Shown one piece after another: positions 44,279 to 53,157 of a stretch of DNA of 64,000 bases. The DNA is from Gracilibacillus alcaliphilus (GTDB taxonomy: Bacteria; Bacillota; Bacilli; Bacillales; Amphibacillaceae), in assembly GCF_016909015.1 (NCBI RefSeq), contig NZ_JAFBFA010000015.1:1-64000 (forward strand). The letters are read 5' to 3'. Numbering within the stretch: the first letter of the stretch is position 1; the number at the start of each line of letters is the position of its first letter. The translations under genes were made by a program, and so were the position numbers. The notes beneath the pieces were generated by a model. That model worked only from the letters and a program-made list of their open reading frames with translations, was not told where the DNA came from and did not search any database.

Positions 44279-45256
44279 TTATAAATCCTTAATCGCTACT
44301 GCTTCCTTACGCTCAGATGATTGGTAAGCTGCCATGGCCGCCTCTAGCGCCTTTAAACCATCTTCTCCGCTAATAGACGGGCGGCCCTTCACTCTTACGG
44401 TTTGAACAAAGTCTTCTACCAGACCTTGATCCATATTGTCTCCCCAGAAGCTCCAATTTACGCCGTCTTCATGATAGACATCCATCTTTTGGGCAAAGGC
44501 ATCTACAGACAAGGTGCCATTAGTGCCGACTATCTCTAACGTGACATCTCCCCATGTAGGAAAGCTCTTATTCCGTGACCAGCTGCAATCTAAGGTAGCA
44601 AACATGCCATTATCGAATTCCATTGTCAAAAGCCCTGTGTCGTCTATCTCATAATCAGACAATTTATCATCTATCTCTGCATAGACTTCCACTATTTCTG
44701 CCTTGGTAAACCAGCGGATAATATCGACCACATGAACGGTATGATCAATAACTGCTCCACCACCAGATTTTTCTTTTTGGACAAACCAGCCTCCTGGATT
44801 GGTACCTCTGTTAGTGCCTTTAATAGCAACAATATTACCCAATTCACCAGAATCGATTACTTTTTTCGCGTGTTGAATCGGTGTATTGAAACGGACAGGG
44901 AATGCCGTTTGCAAAATAACGCCTTTTTCCTTACAAACCCTAATCATTTCCTCTGCATCTTGCACATTAGAAGATAGCGGTTTTTCACAAAGTATATGTT
45001 TACCATGTTCTGCGGCAGCCTTTACATGCTCCAGGTGTTTTTGATTTTCTGAGGTAACTACCACAGCATCTATCGGCTCTTTTAATAAGTCTTGGTAATC
45101 TGCAAAATAGATGCTGCCAAATCGATCAGCTGCTTGTCTTCCTCGCTCTTCTTCTTCATCTGCAATACCATATAACTCCACACCATCTATCTGTTTTAAG
45201 GCATTAGCATAACCATTAGCATGACCATGGGCAAAACTGATGATCCCTACTTTCAT
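44279..45256 (-). CDS. Gfo/Idh/MocA-family dehydrogenase, SFAHxHA type
   Basis: A 325-residue oxidoreductase, paralogue of the gene at 28060. The N-terminus MKVGIISFAHGHANGYANAL replaces the glycine fingerprint, EKPLS lies near 93, and GGGAVIDHTVHVVDIIRW near 165. Its ATG overlaps the TGA of the upstream dehydrogenase by four bases. A distinct nicotinamide-binding mode or cofactor preference is possible. Confidence 0.85.
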   Translation of the reverse strand: MKVGIISFAHGHANGYANALKQIDGVELYGIADEEEERGRQAADRFGSIYFADYQDLLKEPIDAVVVTSENQKHLEHVKAAAEHGKHILCEKPLSSNVQDAEEMIRVCKEKGVILQTAFPVRFNTPIQHAKKVIDSGELGNIVAIKGTNRGTNPGGWFVQKEKSGGGAVIDHTVHVVDIIRWFTKAEIVEVYAEIDDKLSDYEIDDTGLLTMEFDNGMFATLDCSWSRNKSFPTWGDVTLEIVGTNGTLSVDAFAQKMDVYHEDGVNWSFWGDNMDQGLVEDFVQTVRVKGRPSISGEDGLKALEAAMAAYQSSERKEAVAIKDL

Positions 45257-46266
45257 CTTACTCCCTCCAAATCTGTAGAATGTGTCAAATAGACCGGCTT
45301 TCTTGTTTCAATGGATTCCAAAGCGGCCAGTGCAATCTCCATTGCCTTATAGGCATCTTCTGCTGTAACAATTGGTTCTTTATCCTCTTTGATGCACTCG
45401 ATAAAGTGCTCAATCTCTAAGAAATATGGATTATCTTTCGACGGACTGGATGGAACTGCCACGCCAGCTGCCTCATTGGCTTGAGCCTTTTTCTCTAAAA
45501 CGACAGGATTCACAGCAGAACTATCATGTTGGATAATCCCGTCTTTGCCGGCAATTTCTAATTTTGTATGGAACGTCTGATGCGCCCAAGTACCTTCTAC
45601 ATGGGCGATTACCCCATTCTCAAAGCGCAGTGTAATCAAAGCATACTCTATGCTGCCAGCTGTTCTGCCCCTGCTTGTTTTAGCATAGACACGCTCTACG
45701 TCCCCAAAACACCATCTTAGAAAATCAAAGTCATGAATAACCGTATCTAAGATAACCCCTCCGCTTTTGATAAAATTGGCATACCAATCATTGGAGGCAC
45801 GAGGGAAGGCACCTCCTCTCGTCGTTCTTGCTATTACTGGCTGGCCAATTTTCTCCGTATCCAGCACTTGTTTCGCCTGCACATATTCAGGGAAGAAACG
45901 CACCACGTGACCGACAAATAAACGAACACCCTGCTGTTGACAGTATTGGATCATCTCCCTGGCGTCATCCAGATGACGGGCTAATGGTTTCTCACATACA
46001 ATATGAGATTTATCTTCCGCTACCTGCATCACCATTTCTTTATGTAGCGGCGTCGGTAAGCAGACAGATACCACATCAATAGCAGCAATCTGCTGTTTCG
46101 CCTCTTGATAGGATGTAAAAGCCTGTGTACCATACCTATCAGCTAGCTGCTTGGCTTTCTCCTCATTGACATCGACAATGCCACACAATCTTACACCTTC
46201 CATTTTCGCATAGGCAGCGGAATGGGCATTTCCCATTGTCCCTGCACCTAAAACTAAAGCATTCAT
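45253..46266 (-). CDS. Gfo/Idh/MocA-family dehydrogenase
   Basis: A 337-residue oxidoreductase: fingerprint LVLGAGTMGNAHSAAY, EKPLA near 95, GGVILDTVIHDFDFLRW near 170. It corresponds to the gene at 29050. It follows the permease gene by 26 bases and overlaps the next dehydrogenase gene, so both are made with the importer that probably brings in their substrate. Confidence 0.85.
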   Translation of the reverse strand: MNALVLGAGTMGNAHSAAYAKMEGVRLCGIVDVNEEKAKQLADRYGTQAFTSYQEAKQQIAAIDVVSVCLPTPLHKEMVMQVAEDKSHIVCEKPLARHLDDAREMIQYCQQQGVRLFVGHVVRFFPEYVQAKQVLDTEKIGQPVIARTTRGGAFPRASNDWYANFIKSGGVILDTVIHDFDFLRWCFGDVERVYAKTSRGRTAGSIEYALITLRFENGVIAHVEGTWAHQTFHTKLEIAGKDGIIQHDSSAVNPVVLEKKAQANEAAGVAVPSSPSKDNPYFLEIEHFIECIKEDKEPIVTAEDAYKAMEIALAALESIETRKPVYLTHSTDLEGVR

Positions 46267-46292
46267 TTTTCTCCTGCACCTCTTTCTTAAAT

Positions 46293-47105
46293 TTATCTTC
46301 TAACCCCTTGTAAGGCAATTCCTGAAACCAAGTGCTTCTGTAAAATAACAAAGATAATCAGCATTGGAATGGTAGACAATACAGCCCCTGCCATTAACAA
46401 AGGATAGTTCGTAGAGTATTGACCTTGAAACGACGAAATACCAACTGACAGCATTCTCGTTTCCTCAGAGTTCGTCATAACTAATGGCCATAGGAAGTCA
46501 TTCCATGAAGCTAAAATAGTAAAAATACCTAAGGCAATTAACGCTGGTGTAGCATTAGGCAATATAATTCTCCAGTAAATACCGAAGTAAGAACAGCCAT
46601 CAATCGTTGCTGCCTCATCTAATTCTTTCGGGATTCCCATGAAAAATTGTCTTAATAAAAAGACACCAAAGGCACTAAACATGCCGGGAACAATTAAGGC
46701 ATAAAAGGTATCAATCCAGCCTAGCGCAGTCAAAATACCATAATTTGGAATCAAAATTATTTGCATGGGCACCATTAATACAGATAAGATGAGAATAAAC
46801 AGCACATTCCTTCCAGGGAAGTCCATTCTCGCAAAGGCAAAAGCTGCCAATGAGCATAGAACAATTTGAGCCAAGGTTCTTCCTAGTGTAACAACAAAAG
46901 TATTAAAGTAATACCTTAACAAATCGACACTTGCAAATACTTCCGCATAATTTTCTAGTAACCATTCTTGGGGTAAGATGGTGATCGGTACTTGCATCGC
47001 TTCCCCAAATGATTTCATGGAAGTAAGTACCATCCAAAGGAATGGGGTAATCATAACTACCGCACCGACAATCAGCATCAAATGAATCAGCCACTTCTTA
47101 TTCAT
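46293..47105 (-). CDS. Carbohydrate ABC transporter permease (MalG-type)
   Basis: A 270-residue permease: EAA loop EAATIDGCSYFGIYWRIILP, C-terminus HLVSGIALQGVRR. Six helices. It is shorter than its relative at 26160 at the N-terminus. The gene starts 11 bases after its partner's stop. No linked ATPase. Confidence 0.9.
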   Translation of the reverse strand: MNKKWLIHLMLIVGAVVMITPFLWMVLTSMKSFGEAMQVPITILPQEWLLENYAEVFASVDLLRYYFNTFVVTLGRTLAQIVLCSLAAFAFARMDFPGRNVLFILILSVLMVPMQIILIPNYGILTALGWIDTFYALIVPGMFSAFGVFLLRQFFMGIPKELDEAATIDGCSYFGIYWRIILPNATPALIALGIFTILASWNDFLWPLVMTNSEETRMLSVGISSFQGQYSTNYPLLMAGAVLSTIPMLIIFVILQKHLVSGIALQGVRR

Positions 47106-47116
47106 ACTTTGCCTCC

Positions 47117-48037
47117 TTATCCATCATAATGCACCCATTTCTTTTGGAATGCAAATTGAGCAATGGTAACGGTTAGTATCGCCAGAAATAATAAGAATGC
47201 CTGGGCAGAAGCATAACCCATTTGCGAATACTCGAATCCAGATTCATAGACTCCGTATACAAGCGTACGCAATGGCTCTAGTAAAACATGGCTATCTCCA
47301 ATCATGATAAAAATCAAGTCGAATACTTGCAAGGAGCTGATCATTCCCGTAATAAACACAAAGAATAAGGTGGGTGTTAATAAGGGAATCGTGATCTTGA
47401 TTAATTGCTTGAATTTCGAGGCTCCATCAATTTGTGCTGCTTCATAGTAGGTTTGTGAGATTCCTTGCAAACCCGCCAAGATCAAGATAATGTTATTCCC
47501 AACGGTCATCCACACATAGACCGCAATAACCGACAATAGCGCAATATTAGGGTTAAACAACCAGGCAGGCTGAGGTAAATGGAGTAAACCTAATAAATAA
47601 TTAAGCAGCCCGTAATCCGTATTATAAAGCCATTTCCATACCATTCCAACGGCAACTGGCATGGTCACCATCGGCAGGAAATAGATCGTTCGATACACTA
47701 CCATCCCTTTAATTTTCTGATTCAGCAGCACCGCAATTCCAGTGGCTAATATCACGGCCATCGGTACGGAAACAACCGTAAACACAAACGTATTAATCAG
47801 CGTCCTTATGAAAGAACCTGATTGGAATAGACGAACAATATTGTCTAATCCGATAAACTGTGGCGGGGTAATTCCGTTCCAATTGGTAAACGACAACCCA
47901 AATGAAGCTAAGGCAGGCATCATGTAGAAAACGAAAAGCCCTAAAAGCGTCGGGGCAATAAATAGATAGGCCCACAGTGCTTCCTTCCGCTTTCGTTTGC
48001 TCCATTTCGGCTTTGTAAGCGCACTTGCATTACTCAT
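47117..48037 (-). CDS. Carbohydrate ABC transporter permease (MalF-type)
   Basis: A 306-residue permease with LWAYLFIAPTLLGLFVFYMMPALASF at the first helix and EAA loop EAAQIDGASKFKQLIKITIP. It pairs with the permease at 46293. It is separated from the binding-protein gene by a weak terminator-like hairpin (48071-48113), which should lower permease output relative to binding protein. Confidence 0.9.
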   Translation of the reverse strand: MSNASALTKPKWSKRKRKEALWAYLFIAPTLLGLFVFYMMPALASFGLSFTNWNGITPPQFIGLDNIVRLFQSGSFIRTLINTFVFTVVSVPMAVILATGIAVLLNQKIKGMVVYRTIYFLPMVTMPVAVGMVWKWLYNTDYGLLNYLLGLLHLPQPAWLFNPNIALLSVIAVYVWMTVGNNIILILAGLQGISQTYYEAAQIDGASKFKQLIKITIPLLTPTLFFVFITGMISSLQVFDLIFIMIGDSHVLLEPLRTLVYGVYESGFEYSQMGYASAQAFLLFLAILTVTIAQFAFQKKWVHYDG

Positions 48038-48061
48038 CCGTTAGAAACTCCCTTCCATAGT

Positions 48062-48125
48062 TGTTCAAAAAGCCCGATCAATTTTTTTGCACACTAATCT
48101 TATAGTCCGGGCTCTCAAAACATCC
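48062..48125 (-). repeat. Short repeat element / leaky terminator
   Basis: TGTTCAAAAAGCCCG and CCGGGCTCTCAAAACATCC bound a 64-base unit whose ends match the TGTTCAAAAAG...AACATCCTC ends of the longer repeats at 31053 and 33657. On the minus strand AGCCCG/CGGGCT is followed by TTTTTG, so it can act as a weak terminator between binding-protein and permease genes. Confidence 0.5.
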
Positions 48126-48147
48126 TCTTATAGAAAAAATGGTCGAT

Positions 48148-49404
48148 TTAGTCTATTTGCTCTGTGTCTAAGATCAAGTTCATTTCCTTAGCCACATTAT
48201 CTAAGGCTTCGTCTATCGATTTATAGCCTAAGAAGGCTCCTTGAATTTCAGCTTGCTCAATATCCTGCCACTGTATCGTATTTTGCGACAATGGGTAAGG
48301 GTAAGCCACTTCTTGTGCATCAATAAACACTTGCAAATCTAATCCTGGTATCGATTCAACCCATAAATCACTCATATCCTCTTGTGCCGGGATACTGAAT
48401 CCTGTTTCTGCGATAAATTGATTACCTTTTTCTCCACTTAAATGCTTAATCAGTTCCCAGGCCAGCTCTTCTTTTTCGGTATCTCCGTTCATCGCCCAGC
48501 CAATCCCGTGTGTGATCGTTGCTTCTTCCTTGCCAGCTGGTAATGGAGCTACTCCCAAATCATCTCCCAGTTCACTGTAAAACATTTCTGCATTTACTGA
48601 TATTTCAGGGTGTATAGCTATCAGCCCTGACATAAACAAGTCACGTGGATTAGACTCGATTTGTGTTTGCACCGTTGGGGCTATCCCCTCATCGATTAAA
48701 TCTTTCACAAAGTGGAGCGCCTCTCTTGTCTCGGGAGAATCAAAGCCAGACTTTGTTTTCTCCTCATTGATCATATATCCTCCAGCCTGTGGAATAAGAT
48801 TATAATAACCAGCCTGATTGCTTACCACACTTGCTGAATACCCGTATATTCCTGCCTCTTTATTCGTGAGTAGTTCTCCTTTTTCCTTGATATCGTCCCA
48901 TGTCCATGTCTCATCCGGATAGTCCAAGCCTGCCTCATCAAAAAGGCGTTTATTATAAAATAAACCAACAATATCGGAGAAATAAGGGGCTGCATACAAG
49001 TGTCCTTCATGCGAATATAAGTCAATCACCGAGTCAAAGTAGACATCCTTCGAAAACTCACTATCTTTTTCAATAAACGGCTCCAAGTCCTTGATTAACC
49101 CGAACGTCGCATACTCGTAGAAGTTAGGACCGTTCATCCAGAACACGTCCGGACCGCTGCCGCCTCCCAAACTCGTTCTTAATTTGGTAAAATAATTGGC
49201 ATAGGGTGTATAGGTTACTTTTACCTCGACATCGGGATGCTCCTTATTAAACTCTTCGATAGAGGCATCCACAGCCCCGCTTATTTTCTCATCCCATAAG
49301 GCTACTTCAAGGGTATTGTCATCACTTCCTGTATTCGTCCCACAGCCTGCCAGTATAACAGCTGATATCACGATTAAAAGCACGATGTGTAGGGTTTTTC
49401 CCAT
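48148..49404 (-). CDS. Extracellular sugar-binding lipoprotein
   Basis: A 418-residue binding protein with lipobox LAGC (Cys21). YTPYANYFTKLRTSLGGGSGPDVFWMNGPNFYEYA is the typical family 1 N-lobe pattern. The ATG at 49404 follows GGGAGGAG; the longer frame from 49458 lacks a site. It leads the region 5 operon after the ROK gene. The ligand should be related to that of the importer at 24566-28012, since the linked dehydrogenases are paralogous. Confidence 0.9.
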   Translation of the reverse strand: MGKTLHIVLLIVISAVILAGCGTNTGSDDNTLEVALWDEKISGAVDASIEEFNKEHPDVEVKVTYTPYANYFTKLRTSLGGGSGPDVFWMNGPNFYEYATFGLIKDLEPFIEKDSEFSKDVYFDSVIDLYSHEGHLYAAPYFSDIVGLFYNKRLFDEAGLDYPDETWTWDDIKEKGELLTNKEAGIYGYSASVVSNQAGYYNLIPQAGGYMINEEKTKSGFDSPETREALHFVKDLIDEGIAPTVQTQIESNPRDLFMSGLIAIHPEISVNAEMFYSELGDDLGVAPLPAGKEEATITHGIGWAMNGDTEKEELAWELIKHLSGEKGNQFIAETGFSIPAQEDMSDLWVESIPGLDLQVFIDAQEVAYPYPLSQNTIQWQDIEQAEIQGAFLGYKSIDEALDNVAKEMNLILDTEQID

Positions 49405-49550
49405 TCTATCTCCTCCCAAGAACTTCGTCTTGTTTTCATACCACAGCAAAAATTGCAAATGATTATCAACAGCCAGCTAAGGAAAGATAACAGATTTTTT
49501 CTTACGAGTACTCCCCATGAACCTTATCGTCTTGCCTGGGCAGTGTATAT

Positions 49551-50765
49551 TCACGATAACCTAAACTTAAACTTATTATGAAAGAGGATAGCGGCCGCGC
49601 CAAGCATACGTTTCTCGCTGCCTACAGGTGATAATTGAATATTGACCTTACTCCGCAAATTAGAAATTACTTTTTTCGCTACTTCCTCCTGTAATTGTTC
49701 TATTAATTGATGATTATCTTGAACGATACTGCCACTCAAAATGATGGCCTCCGGGTCAAACAGATGAATATAATCCTTAATCGCTGTTGACAAATAACGC
49801 ACCATTTCCTTCATAATATTCTCACATAACTGGTCACCCTCCTTAAGCGCTTTCAAAAATATGGCAGGAGTTATTTGGTTAATGTCACCATTTGTCATCA
49901 TTGGAATAAGGGTTGGCGTGGAATTGGATATAACAGCGGATACAATCTTCCCATAAATAACAGGCCAGCTCACATAACTTTCTAAACAGCCTTGACCGCC
50001 GCATTCGCAAACTGCCCCATCTGGTGCAACTGACGTATGACCGATCTCTCCAGCACTTCCATTACTTCCCCTAAATATTTGACCATTGATCATGATGCCA
50101 GAACCAATACCTTCCCCAATGGTAATATAGATTAAATTCTTATATTTGGCAGATGAGCCAAAGTAATAATGAGACAGTACATAAGAATTCGCATCATTAT
50201 CAATATATGTGGGGATACCCAATTTCTTTTCAATTAATTTTACTAACGGTACATTAAATAAGTTGAGCTTGGAATTGTAGGAAACCACCCCATGCTGCGC
50301 ATCGACAATGCCTGGCAGGACTACAGAAATACCTTGACAGTGCAGCAAATTAGGATGCTTCTGTACAAATCGCTCCAATTTCTCCAGCAATAACTCCACA
50401 ATATCATTACCCCGTGCATTATGGGTATCATGATCCTCACGCTGTTTTACATTCCCGTTCAAATCGAGTTCGGCAATGGCAATTTTCGTGTTAGTAACGG
50501 CAACGCCAATGATCGAATGAGCAGTTGGGTTAAATCGCAGCAGGACTGGTTTTCTGCCTCCGCTGGAAATCCCTATACCATCCTCTGTTACGAGATCCTT
50601 TGCCATCAGCAGATTAACTGCAGAAGTAACAGTAGTTGGACTGATACCGAGTTCCTTAGCAATCTGGCTCCGCGAGATAGGACCATGATCTCTAATCATT
50701 TCTAGAATGACAGATTCATTTAATTGTTGGATTAGTTTTAAGTCTCCTGTACGCTGCTTTTTCAA
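49551..50765 (-). CDS. ROK-family transcriptional repressor
   Basis: A 404-residue XylR/NagC-type regulator, paralogue of the one at 32284. Winged helix GPISRSQIAKELGISPTTVT, ROK motif GEGIGSGIM and zinc site CECGGQGCLE near 248. The start is a TTG at 50765, seven bases after GAGGAGG; a further TTG at 50786 precedes that site and is not used. It stands before and in line with the importer/dehydrogenase operon it probably controls. Confidence 0.9.
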   Translation of the reverse strand: MKKQRTGDLKLIQQLNESVILEMIRDHGPISRSQIAKELGISPTTVTSAVNLLMAKDLVTEDGIGISSGGRKPVLLRFNPTAHSIIGVAVTNTKIAIAELDLNGNVKQREDHDTHNARGNDIVELLLEKLERFVQKHPNLLHCQGISVVLPGIVDAQHGVVSYNSKLNLFNVPLVKLIEKKLGIPTYIDNDANSYVLSHYYFGSSAKYKNLIYITIGEGIGSGIMINGQIFRGSNGSAGEIGHTSVAPDGAVCECGGQGCLESYVSWPVIYGKIVSAVISNSTPTLIPMMTNGDINQITPAIFLKALKEGDQLCENIMKEMVRYLSTAIKDYIHLFDPEAIILSGSIVQDNHQLIEQLQEEVAKKVISNLRSKVNIQLSPVGSEKRMLGAAAILFHNKFKFRLS

Positions 50766-51056
50766 AAAGGGACCTCCTCTACTCAATTACAAAACTATCT
50801 TGTTATCTATAAGTTTATCATAATAAATTCTGCCCATTTTAACATGGCATATTTCTTTTCTGAGACAGTTTACGACAATCTCTTCCTTATCACAAGCACC
50901 CTTCCAATCAATTATTAAATTTTCATTACAATTAAGAATGAATGATCATACTATTTTACTATTTTGATAAATAGTCTTCATTTTATGTTACATTTATATT
51001 ACAATTGATACAGTTCTCTATCAAAGAACAATATACAAGGAGTCCAAGGGGGAAAC
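50766..51056. other. Divergent promoter region
   Basis: A/T-rich gap of 290 bases between the ROK gene and the TPR lipoprotein gene. No gene is seen. Several -10-like sequences occur but none has a convincing partner -35. Confidence 0.4.
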
Positions 51057-52028
51057 ATGAAAACAAAAATATTAATCTTATGTGCAGCGTTACTTGCTCT
51101 GATGACAGGCTGCAGTCTGTTATCCTCGACCGATACTTCCTTTCCAAGAGATGAGTATGATAACTGGTATGCACAAGAACAATTTGATACAGCCTTAGCA
51201 GATATAAATCAGAGGCTGGAAGACTATCCAGAAGACGCCTACTTATTAAACGAAAAAGGATACATCCTCAATGAATTGGAACGATACGAAGAAGCTCAAA
51301 AAACATTAGAAGAAGCTGTCGAGATCGATGACCAATCAGATAGTGCCTATACAAATTTAGCTTTATCCCTAAATGAATTAGGAGAATATGAGCAAGCCAT
51401 TGTTGCCGCTCAAAAAGCGATTGACATTAGCGAAAATGAACCAGAACAATTTATTAATATGGGTAATGCCCACTCGATGCTGGAAAGGGACGAAAAGGCC
51501 TTGGAATATTATGATAAGGCATTAGAAATCGACCCGACTACACCCTATGGCTTATATGGCAAAGGAGTTACACTTTATTTCTTAGAAGAATTTGAAGATA
51601 GTATTCCTTACTTAGAACAATACTTAGACATATTTCCAAACGATGTGGATGCCATTCGATATATTGTTTATGCAAATGATATATTAGAAAACTTTGAATC
51701 AACCATTCCTTATATTGATCAATTGATTGAACTGGAACCGGAGCGGCAAATAGATAACCTGGATTATAAAGGACTTATGTTAATCTATGCTGGTCAATTA
51801 GACGAAGCAGAAGCTTTCTATACCGAAATGACAGAAGCATTCCCTGATGAAGGTGTCGGTTACTACGGTCAGAGCACCGCACTGATTCAACAGGGCGAGA
51901 TCGAAGAAGGATTAGCTAAACTGGAAGAAGCTATTGAACTAAATATAGATTTACGAGATATAGCTTACAGTGATCCATTATTTGAACCAGTTTACGAGAA
52001 TGACACCTTTATAGAATTAACGGAATAA
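51057..52028 (+). CDS. TPR-repeat lipoprotein
   Basis: A 323-residue secreted lipoprotein: lipobox MTGC (Cys19), then seven or so 34-residue tetratricopeptide repeats from about residue 40 to 300 (for example NEKGYILNELERYEEAQKTL and NMGNAHSMLERDEKALEYY). It is very acidic. TPR lipoproteins mediate protein contacts at the outer face of the membrane; the partner is unknown. It is a single-gene unit with its own terminator and is not obviously part of the sugar clusters. Confidence 0.85.
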   Translation: MKTKILILCAALLALMTGCSLLSSTDTSFPRDEYDNWYAQEQFDTALADINQRLEDYPEDAYLLNEKGYILNELERYEEAQKTLEEAVEIDDQSDSAYTNLALSLNELGEYEQAIVAAQKAIDISENEPEQFINMGNAHSMLERDEKALEYYDKALEIDPTTPYGLYGKGVTLYFLEEFEDSIPYLEQYLDIFPNDVDAIRYIVYANDILENFESTIPYIDQLIELEPERQIDNLDYKGLMLIYAGQLDEAEAFYTEMTEAFPDEGVGYYGQSTALIQQGEIEEGLAKLEEAIELNIDLRDIAYSDPLFEPVYENDTFIELTE

Positions 52029-52033
52029 CCCAG

Positions 52034-52067
52034 CAGTACAGTCGAAACAGGCTGTACTGTTTTTTTT
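52034..52067 (+). terminator. Terminator of the TPR lipoprotein gene
   Basis: CAGTACAG (52034-52041) pairs with CTGTACTG (52052-52059), then eight T residues. Confidence 0.85.
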
Positions 52068-52085
52068 CGTCTATCTCCGTGACCG

Positions 52086-52472
52086 TCAAGCCAGCTCCTC
52101 TTCTTCCACCTCATTCGTCCGTTCCCGCCATTTATCTAAATAAAGAATCAGAAAGACGGAACAGAAAGGAAAAATACTTAGTAATAAAAAGGATTGCTGA
52201 AAAGAAAACTGTAACAGGAATACCCCTACTAGGGCGGTACTGCCGATCGAAGCCAAATTCAGTGAACTAAAATACAAGGAAGATGAAAATCCCTCCCTCC
52301 CTTTAAAGCTATCCTGCACATACAGCAGTAAGGTAATAAACATAACACCAACATAGAAGGCACTTATCACCTGCAAGGCAATAATCACATGAATATTGCT
52401 AATCAGTCCCATTCCAATAAAGAATAACATCTGAGTAAGAGCGCCGGAGACCAACAGCCGTTTGCGGGGATA
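52086..52472 (-). pseudogene. MFS transporter, 3' fragment
   Basis: The last 128 or so codons of a major-facilitator sugar transporter, from YPRKRLLVSGALTQM (the loop before helix 8) to the C-terminus; four to five helices remain. An in-frame stop lies just upstream at 52473-52475, and the first two thirds of the gene are gone. A cre-controlled promoter and a ribosome binding site without a start codon remain further upstream, so a deletion removed the start of this gene and perhaps others. Confidence 0.75.
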
Positions 52473-53118
52473 TCAGCTTCTATCTCCCCTACTTCTATTT
52501 GTTGGAGTTCATAAAAGGTCTAAAGAGAGAGGTTTAAAAACGATTGCTCCTTAGATTAATGAAGGAAACTGTATCTTTCTATATAGCGGCTGTATGTTAT
52601 CGTTGTTACAGGAAAAAGTTTCTTTGTGTTGTATGATGCGGTCTGTCCTTCGAGTCATGCCTTAGGCAATCCTGTGAAACTGACAGAAGGGTTGTCTGAA
52701 TGGTAGTTATGTATGCATCAATCATGACAGATGTTTTGATTATGTGTAAAAGCAAGGATTTCATTGGCAGGGGGTTATTTCTCTCTTATGACTTGTGCTA
52801 GATACTTATCAGATCCTCCTTTCTTGTATCTTGAAATAAGCGATGGCAGATAACAGCACTTTATTCAATAAGATTATAAAGTAGTTGCAAATATACATCA
52901 TTTTGTAAGCGTTGTCAATAGTTCCTAGTATTCCTTTTATTCTGTAAAAACCCTTCTATTACAGCTAAAAGGGATAAGAATGACCTATAATAGGTTAGTT
53001 GACTTGCCATATTATTGCCGGAATTTACGTTTAACTTTTTCCTATTTCTTTATAAAGTTTTGCTTATTTAGTTGATTAAATCCGATACTATAAGGATTGT
53101 CCCTTAAGGATATTTCAA
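52473..53118. other. Degenerate region with orphan promoter
   Basis: About 650 bases without a gene. On the minus strand it carries a complete promoter with cre (52881-52917) and AAAGGAGG (near 52815) with no start codon at usable distance. It appears to be the scar of a lost sugar operon. Confidence 0.55.
52887..52918 (-). promoter_or_regulatory. Orphan cre-controlled promoter
   Basis: Minus strand: -35 TTGACA, 17 bases, -10 TATATT, with a perfect cre (TGTAAGCGTTGTCA on the plus strand, 52904-52917) across the -35. TTGACAACGCTTACA is the same 15-base string as in the promoter at 34162. Confidence 0.7.
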
Positions 53119-53152
53119 AAAAAGGGATGACCTAGTATAGACATCCCTTTTT
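53119..53152. terminator. Terminator downstream of the lyase/antiporter operon
   Basis: AAAAAGGGATG (53119-53129) pairs perfectly with CATCCCTTTTT (53142-53152); usable on either strand, and directly after the stop codon at 53158 on the minus strand. Confidence 0.85.
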
Positions 53153-53157
53153 ATATT

